Of a stretch of 64,000 nt of DNA, positions 26,001 through 41,000 are shown one piece after another (the first letter of the stretch is position 1; each line of letters begins with the position of its first letter). The position numbers and the translations under genes are program-made. The DNA is taken from positions 1,798,001 to 1,862,000 of the forward strand of contig NZ_CP128846.1 in NCBI RefSeq assembly GCF_030388665.1. Reading direction: 5' to 3'. The notes below the pieces were generated by a model. The model was not told the DNA's origin. It saw nothing but the letters and a program-made list of their open reading frames with translations, and made no database searches. Origin of the DNA: Streptomyces flavofungini. GTDB taxonomy: Bacteria; Actinomycetota; Actinomycetes; Streptomycetales; Streptomycetaceae.

Positions 26001-29000
26001 GAACATCGGCCGCGGCTACCACGGCAGGGCCGCGCTCACCGCGGACCGCTTCGTCGCCGACCCGTTCGGCCCGGCGGGCGGTCGCATGTACCGCACGGGC
26101 GACCTGGCCCGCTGGAACGCCGACGGGCAACTGGAGTACCGGGGGCGGAGCGACGCGCAGGTCAAGGTGCGCGGTTTCCGCATAGAGCCCGGCGAGGTCG
26201 AGGCGGCCCTCACCGCCCACCCGGACGTGACGCAGGCCGTCGTGGTCGCCCGCGACGACGGCGGTCCCGCGGGGCGGCGCCTGGTGGCGTACGTGGTCCT
26301 CGACGGCGACGCGGCGGGCGCGGGCGACGGCACGGCGGGGCTGCGGGACTTCGTGGCGGGCAGGCTGCCCGACCACCTCGTGCCGTCGGCGTTCCTGGCC
26401 CTGGAGCGGCTGCCGCTGACCCCGAACGGGAAGGTGGACCGGGCCGCGCTGCCGCAGCCCGCGTTCGCGGGGGCCGGGTACCGGGCGCCGCGCACCCCGC
26501 GCGAGGAGGCGCTGTGTGCCCTGTTCGCCGAGGTCCTGGGCGTACGCCGGGCCGGGATCGACGACGACTTCTTCGACCTGGGCGGGCATTCGCTGCTCGC
26601 CACCAAGCTCATCAGCCGCATCCGCGCGGTCCTCGGCGCCGAGGTGGCGCTGCGGACCCTCTTCGCCCACCCGACGGCGGCCCGGCTCGCTCCGGCCCTC
26701 GCCGAGGGGACTGCCCCGCGGCTGCCGCTGGTGCCCGCCGCACGGCGGCCGGAGCGGCTGCCGCTGTCGTTCGCCCAGCAGGGCCTGTGGTTCCTGCACC
26801 GGCTCCAGGGCCCGTCGGCGACGTACAACATGCCGTACGTCCTGCACCTCACCGGCGCGCTCGACCTCCCGGCCCTGGAGTCCGCCCTCGGCGACCTCGT
26901 CGCCCGCCACGAGCCGCTGCGGACCGTCTACCCGACGACGGGCGGCAGGCCCCACCAGCGTGTCCTCGACCCCCGGGAGGCCGCGGTCGACCTGCCGGTG
27001 CGGGCGGTCGCCGACGGCGATCTCGCCGCCGCGGTCGCCGCGGTCGCGCGGCACGCCTTCGACCTGTCGGGCGAAGTGCCCCTGCGGGCCCACCTGTTCA
27101 CGCTCGGCGCCGAGCGGTCGGCGCTGGTGCTCGTGTTCCACCACATCGCCGTCGACGGCTGGTCCCTCGCCCCGCTCACCCGGGACCTGACCACCGCCTA
27201 CACCGCGCGGCTCGCGGGCACCGCGCCCGACTGGCCGCCGCTGCCGGTGCGGTACGCCGACCACGCGCTGTGGCAGCACGACCTCCTCGGCGCCGCGGAC
27301 GACCCCGACAGCCTCCTCAGCCGCCGGCACGCCTACTGGGCCGAGCAGCTCGCGGGCCTGCCCGAACAGGTCACCCTGCCCGGCGACCGCCCGCGCCCGG
27401 CCGCGCTCGCCCACACCGGCGACACGGCGACGTTCACCCTCGACGCCACGCTGCACCGCGGCCTCGTCGACCTGGCCAGGTCGTCGGGCGCCACGCTCCA
27501 CATGGTGCTCCAGGCCGCCACGGCCGCGCTGCTCACCCGGCTCGGCGCCGGTACGGACATCGCCGTCGGCAGCGGCAGCGCGGGCCGCGCCGACGACCGG
27601 CTCACCGATGTGGTCGGCATGTTCGTCAACATGCTCGTGCTGCGCACGGACACCTCCGGCAACCCGGCGTTCACGGACCTCGTCGCCCGGGTGCGGGAGA
27701 CGAGTCTGTCCGCGTACGCCCACGAGGTGCCCTTCGAGTCCCTGGTGGAGCGGCTGAACCCGCAGCGCTCGGCGTCCCGGCACCCGCTGTTCCAGGTCGC
27801 GCTCACCGTGCAGAACAACGAGGAGGCCCGGTTCGAGCTGCCGGGCCTGCGGGTGCGCGCCGAGACCGTCGGCACGGGGACGTCCCGCTACGACCTGCTG
27901 CTCAGCGTGTCCGAGACGTTCACGGACGCGGAGTCCGAGCGGGGTGGTACGCCCGCCGGGGTCACCGTGGACGTCGAGTACTCCACGGAGCTGTTCGACG
28001 CGGCGACCGTCGAGGCGTTCACCGACCGGTGGCGGCGGTTCCTCGCGGCCGTGGTCGCCGACCCCGGGCTGCGTGTCGGCGCGGTCGACCTGCTCACCGA
28101 GGCGGAGCGGCGCCTGCTCCTGTCGCCCGCGGAGGAGGTGCCGTACGCCGATGCGGTGGCTCCCGAAGCGACGACTCCGGGCGCGATGACGTGGGCGGAG
28201 CTGTTCGAGGACCGGACTCTGGCCCACCCGGACGGCACGGCGGTCGTCGACGGCCACCTCTCTTGGTCGTACCGCGAGTTGAACGAGCGCGCCAATCGGG
28301 TCGCGCACTGGCTCGTCGGGCAGGGGATCGGCCCCGAACGGGTGGTCGCGGTCGCCCTGCCCCGCTCCTGCGAGCAACTGGCCGCCGTCCTTGGCATCGC
28401 CAAGGCGGGCGCCACGCACCTGCCGATCGACCCCACGTACCCGGCCGACCGCATCGCCTTCCTCGCCGAGGACGCGCGGCCCGCTCTGACCCTCACGGAC
28501 CGGGCCACGGCTGACGGCTTCCCGCCCGAGCTGCACCGCGCCCTGAGCGCCATCGGCGGCCTGGTCACGGTCGACGCGCCCGACGTCCGGGCGGCCTGGC
28601 GGCAGGCGCCCGCCACCGACCCCACGGACGCCGACCGCACCGCGCCCCTCACCCCCGCGCACGCCGCGTACCTCATCTACACGTCGGGCTCCACGGGTGA
28701 GCCGAAGGGCGTCACCGCCACCCACACCGGTCTCGCCGGTCTCGGCGCCGCGCTGGCCGAGCGCGCCCGTGTGACCCCGGGCAGCCGTGTCCTCCAGCTG
28801 TCGTCGGTCAGCTTCGACGCGTCCGTCCTCGAATACGCAATGGCGTTCCGCTCCGGTGCCGCCCTGGTCATTCCCGGTCAACCACGCCTGGTGGGCGATG
28901 AGTTGGCTCGGGTCCTCGCCGACCAGCGGATCACCCACGCCTTCATACCGCCCTCGGTCCTCGCCACCCTTCCGCCCGGGGCTCCGGCCGCCCTCACCGA

Positions 29001-32000
29001 GCTGCGCGACCTCATCGTGGGCGCGGAGGCCTGTCCGCCGGACCTGGTGGCCCGCTGGGCACCCGGCCGCCGCCTCCTCAACGGCTACGGCCCCACCGAG
29101 ATCACCGCCCTCGCCACGATCAGCCGCCCCATGACGGACGGCCGCGTCCCCATCGGCCTGCCGCTCCCCCGCACACGCCTGCACGTCCTCGACGAACACC
29201 TGGGCCTCACCCCGCCCGGCACCCCCGGCGAGCTGTACGTCGAGGGCGCGGGACTGGCCCGCGGCTACCTCGGCCGCAGCGCCCTCACCGCGTCCCGCTT
29301 CACCGCCAACCCGCACGGCGCCCCCGGCTCCCGCCTCTACCGCACCGGCGACCTCGTCCGCCTCGCCCCCGACGGCCAGCTCGAATACCTCGGCCGCACC
29401 GACGACCAGATCAAGATCCGCGGCATCCGCATCGAACCCGGCGAGATCCAAGCCGCGCTGACCGCGCACCCGGGGGTCGCCCAGGCGGTCGTGTCGGTCC
29501 GGGAGGGCAACGGGAGTCGGCAACTGGTGGGATATGTGGTGCCGGTGGGGTCGGCCGCATCGGAAGGCTCGCCCAGGCCGGCGGGGTCGCCCGGACCGGA
29601 GGGCTCGCACGGGCTCGCGAACCCCTCGGCGCCCACGACTCCGTCGGCGGAGCCCCAGGCCCTCAGCGACCTGGACGTCGACCTGGCCACCGTGGTCTCC
29701 GCGCGCGAGCTGCGCCGCTTCCTCGCCGCGCGGCTGCCGGAGTTCATGGTGCCCGGCGTGTTCGTCGTACTCGACCAGCTGCCGCTGACCTCGAACGGCA
29801 AGGTGGACTATCGGGCGCTGCCCGAACCGGAGTTGACCGGCGGCGACTACCGCGCGCCGGGTTCGGCGGTGGAGAAGGTCCTCGCCGGGGCCTTCGCCGA
29901 GGTGCTCGGCCTCGGCCGGGTCGGTGTCGACGACGACTTCTTCGCCGTCGGCGGCGACTCCATCCGCTCCATCCAGGTCGTCTCGCGGGCCCGCGCCCAG
30001 GGCGTCGAGATCACGCCGAGGCAGATCTTCGAGTGCCGGACGGTGGCCGAACTCGCGGTCGCGGCGGCGCCCGGGGGCTCGGGAGCCGGTGCGGCCCCGG
30101 CAGGACCGAAGGAGCTGGCGGAGCTGGAGGGCGGCGGCGTCGGCTGGATGCCGCTCCTGCCGGTGGCCCGCTACATGACCGCCGAACTCGGTTCGGCCAT
30201 CGGCAGGTTCTCACAGTCCAGCCTCCTGGACCTGCCTGCGGGCATCGACGAGGCGGGCCTCTTCGCGACCCTGAGCGCTGTCGTCGACCACCACGACGTG
30301 CTGCGCTCGCGCTTCCTCACCGAGGGCGAGGGCGGCCTTGAGGTCACCGCGCCCGGTTCGGTGGACGTGGCGTCGCTGGTGCACCGGGTGCGGTGCGAGG
30401 GGGCATGGGACTCGGCCGCCTGGCAGCAAGCAGCGAAGGCCGAACTCGACGCCGCTACCGGCCGGTTGAACCCGGCGGCGGGGGTGATGGCGCAGTTCGT
30501 GTGGTTCGACACCGCGGGTGCGGACACGGCCGGCCGGCTGATCGTGGTGCTGCACCACCTGGTGGTGGACGGCGTGTCGTGGCGCATCCTGGTGCCGGAC
30601 CTGGCCGCGGCCTGGGAGCACGTCAAGGCGGGCCGGACGCCGGAGCTCGCACCGGTGGCGACCTCGCTGCGCCGCTGGTCGCACGCCCTGACGGACGAGG
30701 CGCACAGCGAGACCCGCACCGCCGAACTCCCCCTGTGGGAAAGCATCTTGGACGGACCGGACCCCGACCTCGGCGCGCGCTCCTTCGACAGCGCCGTGGA
30801 CACCGCGGCCACCGTGGACCACCTCTGGGTGGAGCTGCCGGTGGCGGTGACGGAGTCGCTCCTGACGACCGTTCCGGCCGCGTTCCACGGTGGTGTCAAC
30901 GACGGGCTGCTCGCCGCGCTCGCCCTGGCGGTGTCGCGCTGGCGCGAGGAGCGGGGCGTGGCGGAGTCCTCCACGCTGATCCGGCTGGAGGGCCACGGCC
31001 GTGAGGAGTACATCGCTCCGGGTGCGGACGTGTCGCGCACGCTGGGCTGGTTCACGAGCATGTTCCCGGTCCGGCTGGACGTGGCGGGGCATGACGTGGC
31101 CGAGGCGTTCGCGGGCGGCCGGGCGGCCGGTTCGGTGGTCAAGGCGGTCAAGGAGCAGCTCCTGGCCGTGCCGGACAAGGGCATCGGCTTCGGTCTGCTG
31201 CGCTACCTCAACCCGGACACCTCCCGTGTCCTTGAGGGGCGTTCGACGGGGCAGATCGCGTTCAACTACCTGGGCCGGTTCTCCGCCGACGACATGCCCG
31301 AGGAACTGCGCGGCCTGGGCTGGAGCATCGCCCCCGACACCGACGCGCTCATCGCCGACCACGACGCGGACATGCCCGCCCTCGCGACGGTCGAGCTGAA
31401 CGCGTACGTCACGGACGGCGCGGGCGGCCCTCGCCTCAGTGCCCGGTTCGGCTTCCCCACCGGGCTGCTCGCCGAGGACGAGGTGCAGCGCCTGGCGGAC
31501 CTGTGGTGTGAGGCCCTGGACGGCCTCACCCGCCACGCCGCCGAGCCGGACGCAGGCGGCCTCACCCCGTCCGACCTGCCGCTCGTCGCCGCCCGGCAGT
31601 CCGACATCGACGCCTGGGAGGCGGCGCACCCCGGCCTCGGGGACGTATGGCCGCTGACGCCGATGCAGTCGGGCCTGCTCTACCACAGCATGCTCGGCGC
31701 CGACGAGCACGACGCCTACCAGGTCCGCCTCGTGCTCCACCTGTCCGGACAGGTCGACCCGGAGCGCATGCGCGCGGCGGGGCAGGCGCTGCTCGACCGG
31801 TACGCGAACCTGCGGGCCGCCTTCGTGCACGACTCGGCGGGCGAGCTGGTCCAGCTCATCGTGGACGACGTCGAACTCCCCTGGTCCGAGGCCGACCTGA
31901 GCACGCTGCCCCAGGCCGAGCGCGAGGAGGCGTTCGAGAAGCTGCTCGCCGAGGACCAGGTCACCCACTTCGACCCGGCCACCGCGCCCCTGCTGCGGAT

Positions 32001-35000
32001 GTGCCTGGTCACGATGGACGACAACCTCTCCGAACTCGTCTTCAGCGCCCACCACGTGCTGTACGACGGCTGGTCCTTCCCCATGCTCATCCAGGACCTC
32101 CTTCGCCTCTACGGCTCCCACGGCGACCCCGCCGACCTGCCCCGCGTCCGCAGCTACCGCGAATTCCTCGCCTGGCTCGACCGGCAGGACCGGGGCGAGG
32201 CCGCACGCGCCTGGGCGCGCGAGCTGGAGGGAGTCGAGGAACCGACCCTGCTCGCCCCGGGCGCCCCCGACTCCCCCGGCGACACCGAGCCGGGCATGGT
32301 CGAGGTGCCGCTGCCCACGGAGGACGCCCGCACCCTGTCGCGCCGCGCCTCGGGGCTCGGCATCACCCTCAACACCCTCGTCCAGGGCGCCTGGGCCCTC
32401 GCACTCGGCCAGTTGACGGGACGCCAGGACGTCACGTTCGGCGCCACCGTCTCCGGCCGGCCCCCGTCGGTCACCGGCGTCGACACCATGGTCGGCCTCT
32501 TCATCAACACCCTGCCCGTCCGCGTGACCGCCGAGCCCGGCCAGACCCTGGCCCAGCTCCTCACCGGCCTCCAGGACCGCCAGGCCGCACTCCTGGACCA
32601 CCACCACTACGGCCTGTCGGACATCCAGCGGGCCGTCGGCCTGGACTCCCTGTTCGACACCATGATCGGGTTCGACTCCTATCCGATCAACACCGCCTCC
32701 CTCGCCGACGCGTACTCGGCGGCGGGTGTCGCGGTGGCGGGCCTCAGCGCGGTGAGCGGCACGCACTACCCGCTGACGGTGGTGGCCGACGCCGAGCCCC
32801 GGCTGCGCCTGCTGCTCCAGTACCAGCGGCACGTGTTCGACCGTGCCGCCGTGGTCCGTGTCGCCGAGCGATTCGCCCGGGTCCTGCGGCGGATCGCCGA
32901 TGATCCGCAGCTGCCGGTGGGCCGCGTGGACACGCTGTCGTCGGCCGAGCGGGAGCAGGTCCTGCACAGGTTCAACGACACCGGTTTGCCGGGTCCGGAG
33001 TTGACGCTTCCGCAGTGGTTCGAGCGGCACGTGGCGGCCAGGCCGGACGCGGTCGCCGTCACGCACGGCGGTACGTCGTGGACGTACCGGACGCTCGACG
33101 AGCGCGCGAACCGAGTCGCGCACTGGCTGCTCGCCCAAGGCGTCGGCACGGACCAGCTCGTCGGGACCGCCCTGCCCCGCTCGGCCGAGCTGATCGCGGT
33201 CGTCCTCGGCATCGCCAAGGCGGGCGCCGCCCATCTGCCCGTCGACCCCGAGTACCCGGCCGACCGCATCGCCCACCTGATCCGCGACGCCCGCCCCGCC
33301 CTCGCCCTCACCACCCTCGACACCGCGGCCCGCCTGCCCGACGACCTGCCCACGCGGGCCGTCGCCGTGGACGCGCCAAACGTGCGGGCGGCTTGGGAGC
33401 GGGCGGCCGCGACCAGGCCCGGTGACGCCGACCGCAGCGCGCCCCTCACCACCGCCCACACCGCGTACGTCATCCACACCTCGGGCTCGACGGGGCGGCC
33501 GAAGGGCGTCGTCGTCACGCACGCCGGGCTCGCGGGGCTCGGTACGGCGCTGGCCGCGCGGGCGCGGGTCACCCCGGGGAGCCGGGTCCTGCAACTGGCG
33601 TCCGCCGCCTTCGACGCGTCCGTCCTGGAGTGCACGATGGCGCTGTGCGGGGGTGCCGCACTGGTCGTGCCCGAACAACCCCGGCTCGCGGGCCAGGAGT
33701 TGGCCGATGTGCTCGCCGAGCACCGGATCACGCACGCGTTCATCCCGCCCTCCGTCCTCGCCACCCTGCCCGCCGACGCCCCCCGCACCCTCACCGGGCT
33801 GCGGACCCTCATGGTCGGCGCCGAGGCCTGCCCGCCGGACCTCGTCGCGCGCTGGGCGCCGGGCCGACGGCTCCTGAACGCCTACGGCCCCACCGAGACC
33901 ACGTCGGTGGCCTCCCTCAGCGAGCCGCTGACCGGGGAGCGCGCGCCCATCGGCACGCCCCTGCCCCACACCCGTCTGTACGTGCTCGACCCGCAGCTGA
34001 GGCTCACCCCGCCGGGAGCGCCCGGGGAGCTGTACGTGGAGGGCCCCGGTCTGGCCCGCGGCTACCTCGGCCGCAGCGCCCTCACCGCGTCCCGCTTCAC
34101 CGCCAACCCCTACGGACCACCCGGATCCCGCCTCTACCGCACCGGCGACCTCGTCCGCCTCGCCCCCGACGGCCAGCTCGAATACCTCGGCCGCACCGAC
34201 GACCAGATCAAGATCCGCGGCTTCCGCATCGAACCCGGCGAGATCCAAGCCGCCCTCACCGCCCGACCCGACGTAGCCCAAGCCGTCGTGACGACCCGTC
34301 AGGACGACGCGGACGACCTGCGGCTGATCGCGTACGTCGTGCCCGCTCCGGGGGCGGAGCTGTCCGCGTCCGTGCTGCGGGACGCGCTGGCGGAGCGGCT
34401 TCCCGCCCCCATGGTGCCGTCCGCGTTCGTCACGCTCGACGCGATCCCGCTGACGGTCGCCGGGAAGGTGGACCGGCGTGCGCTGCCCGCGCCCGAGCGG
34501 GCCTCGGGCGGTGCCGGGCGGGCGCCGCGCTCGCCCCGCGAGGAGACGCTGTGCGCGCTGTTCGCGGACGTCCTTGACGCGGCGGCGGTGACCGTCGACG
34601 ACAGCTTCTTCGACCTGGGCGGGCACTCGCTGCTCGCCACGAAGCTCATCAGCCGCATCCGGTCGGCCCTCGGTGTCGAGGTGGCGCTGCGGACGCTGTT
34701 CACGCACCCCACGGTCGCGGGGCTCGCCGGGGCCCTGGACGGCGGCGGCCCGTCCCCGGCGCAGGCGCCGCTGGTGCGTGCCGACCGGCGGCCCGAGCGG
34801 CTCCCGCTGTCGTTCGCGCAGCGACGCCTGTGGTTCCTGCACCGGCTCGAAGGCCCTTCGGCGACGTACAACATGCCGTTCGTCCTGCGCCTGAGCGGTG
34901 AACTCGACGTCGCCGCCCTGGAGTCGGCGGTGTGCGACGTCGTCGCGCGGCACGAGACGCTGCGCACCGTGTTCCCGATGGCCGACGGCGAGCCCTACCA

Positions 35001-38000
35001 GCACGTCCTCGACGCGCGCGACGCGCGGCCGCCGCTGCGGGTGCGGCAGGTCGCGCAGGAGGAGCTGCCGGGCGCGCTCGACGAGGCCGCGCGGTACGCG
35101 TTCGACCTGGGTGCCGAGATGCCGCTGCGGGCCTGGCTGTTCGAGACCGGTCCGCACGCGTGGGTCCTGACCGTGGTGGTGCACCACATCGCGGGTGACG
35201 GCTGGTCCCTCGCGCCGTTCGCGCGGGACCTCGCCGCGGCCTACGCGGCGCGGCGCGCGGGGGACGCGCCGGACTGGGCGCCGCTCCCGGTGCAGTACGC
35301 CGACTACACGCTGTGGCAGCACGACCTGCTCGGCGACGCCGACGACCCGGGCAGCCGGTTCAGCGAGCAGTACGCGTACTGGGCCGGGCAGCTCGGCGGC
35401 CTGCCCGAGCAGGTCACCATCCCCACCGACCGGCCGCGCCCCGCCGTCTTGTCCACCCGCGGCGACCTGCTCCGGCTCTCCCTGGACGCCGACCTCCACC
35501 AGGGCGTCACCGACCTCGCTCGCCGCGCCGGAGCCACCCCGTTCATGGTGCTCCAGGCCGCGATGGCCGCCCTGCTCACCCGGCTCGGCGCGGGCACGGA
35601 CATCCCGATCGGCAGCGGCGTCGCGGGACGCACCGACGAAAGCCTCACCGACCTGGTCGGGCTGTTCGTGAACACGCTGGTGCTGCGCACCGACACGTCC
35701 GGGGACCCGGCGTTCGCCGACCTGCTCGCGCGGGTGCGGGAGACGAGCCTCGCGGCCTACTCCCACCAGGACATCCCCTTCGAGTCCCTGGTGGAGCGGC
35801 TCAACCCGCAGCGCTCCCCCTCCCACCACCCGCTGTTCCAGATCGTCCTGGTCCTGCAGAACAACGAGGAGGCGCGGTTCGACCTGCCGGGACTGCGGGT
35901 GCGCACGGTGACCACCGGCACCGGCACGTCCCGCTACGACCTGCTGCTCAGCCTGTCCGAGACCTTCCGGGACGGCACCACGCCCGCCGGGGTCACGGTC
36001 GACGTCGAGTACTCCACGGAGCTGTTCGACCCCGCCACCGTCGACGTGTTCGTCGCCCGCTGGGAACGGCTCCTGCGGGCCGTGGTGGCCGACCCGGGGC
36101 TGCGCATCGGCGCCGCCGACCTGCTCACCGGCGCCGAGCGCGCGGAACTCCTCGCGGCGCCGGGGCGGGCCGACGCGGACGTGCCCACGGCGACCTGGCC
36201 GGAGCTCTTCGAGGCCGCGGTGCGGGCCACGCCGGACGCCACGGCCGTGGAGTCGGGCAGACTCCGGTGGACCTACACGGAGCTGAACGAGCACGCCAAC
36301 CGGATCGCGCACTGGCTCATCGGCCGGGGAGTGGGCCCGGAGGACCTGGTGGGCGTGGCCCTGCCCCGCTCGTGCGAACAGGTCGCGGCCGTCCTCGGCG
36401 TCACCAAGGCGGGCGCCGCCCACCTCCCCGTCGACCCGGAGCACCCGGCGGACCGCGTCGCCCACCTCGTCGGGGACGCCCGGCCCGCGCTCGTCCTCAC
36501 CACCCGCGAGACCGCCCGCCGCCTGCCCGCGGACCTGGCCGCGCGCCTGACCGCCGTGGACGCCCCGGAGACGCGCGCGGCCTGGGCGCGGTCCGCCGCG
36601 ACGGACCCCACCGACGCCGACCGCACGACCGCGCTCACCCCCGCCCACCCCGCGTACGTCATCTACACCTCGGGCTCCACGGGGCGCCCCAAGGGCGTCA
36701 CCCTGACCCACGCGGGCCTGGCTCCGCTGCGCGCCACGCAGCTGCGGGACCTGGCGCCGGGACCCGGCGCCCGGGTGCTCCAGGCCGCGTCCACCGGCTT
36801 CGACGTGGCGGTGTGGGACCTCCTCGCGGCCCTGACGACCGGTGCGACGCTGATCCTGCCGACGCAACCGCGCCTGGCCGGTGACGAGTTGGCGCGCGCC
36901 CTCGCGGGCCACCGCGTCACGCACGTCACGCTGCCGCCGTCCGTCGTCGCCACGCTGCCCGCCGACGCCCCGGAGACGCTGGGCGAGCTGCGGGTCCTGA
37001 CGGTGGCCGGGGAGGCGTGCCCGCCGGACCTGGTGGCCCGGTGGGCGCCCGGCCGCCGCCTCATGAACGGCTACGGGCCCACCGAGATCACCTGCGACGC
37101 CACCATGGCGCGGCTCACCCCGGGCCCCCGGGTGCCCATCGGCACCGCCGCCGTCGGCACCCGCCTGTACGTCCTCGACGAGCGCCTGGGCCTCACCCCG
37201 CCCGGTGTTCCGGGCGAGCTGTACGTGGCGGGCCCCGGCCTGGCGCGCGGCTATACGGGGCGGGCCGCGCTGACGGCCGAACGGTTCGTCGCCGACCCGT
37301 ACGGGCCCGCGGGCACCCGCATGTACCGCACGGGCGACCTGGTCCGGCGGGCCGCCGACGGGCAGTTGGAGTACCTGGGCCGCGGCGACGAGCAGCTCAA
37401 GATCCGCGGGTTCCGCGTCGAGCCCGGTGAGGTGCAGGCGGCCCTCACGGACCAGCCCGGCGTGGCCCGCGCGGTCGTCACCACCCACGAGACCGACACC
37501 GGGGACCGGCAGCTGGTCGCCTACGTGGTGCCCGCCACCGACGACGACGGGGGCGAGCGGCACGTCTCGCAGTGGCGGCACGTCTACGACGCCGTGTACA
37601 CCGAGGCGCCCGACGTGCCGCTCGGCACCGACTTCCACGGCTGGAACAGCACGTACACGGGCCGGCCGCTGCCCCTGGACGAGATGCGGGAGTGGCGTGA
37701 CGCCACCGTGGCCCTCATCCGGGAGCACCGGCCGCGGCACGTCCTGGAGATCGGCGCGGGCTCGGGGCTGCTCCTTGGGCCGCTCGCGCCGGACGTCGAG
37801 TCGTACTGGGCGACGGACCTGTCCGCCGCCTCCGTGGACCGGCTCTCCGCGCTGACCGGGCACTGGGACCACGTGCGGGTGCGCCACCAGCCCGCGCACG
37901 ACTTCACGGGGCTCCCCGCCGGGCACTTCGACACGATCGTGCTGAACTCGGTGGTCCAGTACTTCCCCGGCCACCCCTATCTGACGGGCGTCCTCGACCA

Positions 38001-41000
38001 GGCCCTCGCGCACCTCGCGCCCGGCGGCCGCGTCATCGTCGGCGACGTCCGCCACCACGGCCTGCTCCCGGCCCTGCAGACCGCCGCGCACGCGCCGCGG
38101 GGCGGGGTCACGACCACTCCTGGTCTGTACGACGCCGTGCAGCGCTCCGTGCTCACCGAGGAGGAACTCCTCGTCCACCCCGGCTACTTCACCGACTACG
38201 CCCGCCGGCACCCGGGCACCACGGGCGTCGACATCCGCCTCAAGCGTGCCGCCGCGCACAACGAGCTGAGCCGCCACCGCTACGACGCCGTCCTGCACAC
38301 CGCGCCCCGCCCGGCCGACCTCACCGCCGCCCCCGCCCGCCGCTGGCCCGAGGACGGCGGCTCCGCCGACGTCGCGGCCGCCCTGGACGGGCTCGCGGCC
38401 GGCGTCGAGGGGCCGCTGCGCGTCACCGGCATCCCCAACGCGCGGCTCACCCGCGAAGTCGCCGCCCACCGGGCCGCGTCGGGCAGCACGCCGCTGGAGC
38501 ACATCCGGCACCTCCTCGCCCACGCCGACACCGGAGCCGTCGACCCCGAGGACGTCCACCGCTGGGCGCGCCGGCGGGGCCGCACGGTCCGCACCACCTG
38601 GAACGGGCAGGCCCTGGACGCCTTCGACGCGCTGATCCTGCCGCCGGGCGCCGACGGAGCGCACGTCGGCACCTACGACTCGCCCGCCCCGCCCGCGACG
38701 CCCGCCAACTCCCCCGCGGGCGCGGCGGCGACCGCGGACCTGCTCGCCGCCGTGCGGCGGCGCCTGAAGGAACGGCTGCCCGCGCCGATGGTGCCGTCGG
38801 CCCTCGTCCCCATCACGGAGGTGCCCCTCACCCCCAACGGCAAGATCAACCACCGGGCGCTGCCGCGCCCCGACCACCGTTCCGCTGCGGACGGCCGGGC
38901 TCCGCGCACGCCCCGCGAGGAGATCCTGTGCGCCCTGTTCGCGGAGGCGCTGGGGCTGCCCGCGCCCGTCACCGTCGACGACGACTTCTTCGACCTGGGC
39001 GGGCACTCGCTGCTCGCCACGAAGCTCATCAGCCGCATCCGCGCCGACCTCGACGCCGAGCTGCCGCTGCGGGTGCTCTTCGCCCACCCCACGGTCGCCG
39101 GGCTCGCCCCGCACCTGGACACGGCCGCGCGGGCGCGGGCCCCGCTGGCGCGCGCGGTGCGCACGACCGAGCGGCTTCCGCTGTCCTTCGCCCAGCAGCG
39201 CCTGTGGTTCCTGCACCAGCTGGAGGGTCCGTCACCGACGTACAACATGCCGTTCGTCCTGCGTCTGACCGGTGACCTCGACGTCCCGGCGCTCACGGCG
39301 GCGCTCGGCGACGTCGTGGCCCGCCACGAGACCCTGCGCACCGTCTTCCCGGTCACCGACGGCAAGCCCCACCAGCGCGTCCTCGCACCGCACGAGGCGC
39401 CCGTCGACCTGCCCGTGCGGCAGGTCCGCGAGGACGAGCTGGCGGCGGCCGTCGCGGCCACCGCGCGGCACGCCTTCTCCCTGACCGACGAACCGCCCCT
39501 GCGCGCCCGGCTCTTCACGCTCGACCCGACACGTTCGGTGCTCGTCCTCGTGCTCCACCACATCGCCGCCGACGGCTGGTCGCTGACCCCGCTCACCCGG
39601 GACCTGACCACCGCGTACACCGCGCGGCGCGCGGGCGGCGCGCCGGACTGGGCGCCCCTGCCGGTGCAGTACGCCGACTACACGCTGTGGCAGCACGACC
39701 TGCTCGGCGACGCCGACGACCCGGAGAGCCGCTACGGCAGGCAGCACGCCTACTGGGCCCAGCAGCTCGCCGGGCTGCCCGAGCAGATCACCCTTCCCTC
39801 CGACCGGCCGCGCCCGGCCACCCCGTCCCACACCGGCGAGTTCACCCGGTTCACCGTGGACGCGCGCGTGCACCAGCGGGTGACGGAGCTGGCCAGGTCC
39901 GCGGGCGCCACCGTGCAGATGGTGTTCCAGGCCGCGCTGGCGGCGCTGATGTCCCGGCTCGGCGCGGGCGACGACATCGCGATCGGCACGCCGATCGCGG
40001 GGCGCACCGACGCGGGCCTCGACGACCTCGTCGGGTTCTTCGTGAACACGCTGGTGCTGCGCACGGACACCTCGGGCAACCCGGCGTTCACGGACCTCCT
40101 CGCGCGGGTGCGGGAGGCGAGCCTGGCCGCGTACACCCACCAGGACGTGCCGTTCGAGAGCCTCGTGGAGAAGCTGAACCCGCGGCGCTCGCCGTCCCGG
40201 CACCCGCTGTTCCAGGTCGCGCTCGCCCTGCAGAACAACGAGGAGGCCCGCTTCGACCTGCCCGGCCTCCAGGTGCGCACGGAGGGCGCGGCGACCGGGA
40301 CGTCCCGGTACGACCTGCTGCTCACCCTGTCCGAGAGGTTCGAGGGCCGGGCGACGCCCGCGGGCCTGGTGATCGGCGTCGAGTACTCCACGGAGCTGTT
40401 CGACGCGGCGACCGTCGAGGCGTTCGTGGACCGCTGGCGGCGGCTCCTCGCGGCCGTGGTCGCCGACCCCGGGCTGCGCGTCGGCGCGGTCGACCTGCTC
40501 ACCGAGGCGGAGCGCGACCTGCTCCTGGCCCCCCGGGAGCAGCCGGACGAGGACGCGGTGGAACCCCTGACGCTGCCCGCGCTGTTCGAGGCCAGGGCAC
40601 ACGCCGCGCCGACCGCGGCGGCGGTCGTGGAGAGCGCGCGCACCTGGTCGTACGGGGAGTTGAACGAGCGGGCCAACCGGATCGCGCACTGGCTTCTCGC
40701 GCAGGGCGTCGGCCCGGAGCAGCCGGTGGGCGTGGCCCTGCCGCGCTCCGGAGACCAGATCGCCGCCGTCCTCGGCATCACCAAGGCGGGCGCGGCCCAC
40801 CTCCCGATCGACCCGTCCTACCCCGCCGAGCGCATCACCTTCCTGACCACCGACGCCCGTCCCGCGCTCGTCCTCACCGACCGCCCCACGGCCCGCGACC
40901 TGCCCGCGGACCTGCCCGCGCGCCTGGTCCACCTCGACGCGCCCGCCGTACGCGACGCGCTCGCGCAGGCGCCCGCCACCGACCCCGAGGACACCGACCG

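Noticed and set aside
20830..29610. A 2926-codon open frame on the - strand opposite the NRPS
   Set aside because: It is the antisense shadow of high-GC coding sequence: the translation is Arg/Gly/Ala/Val-rich with no domains, while the + strand frame is full of NRPS motifs. The similar frame at 30211-39216 is rejected for the same reason.
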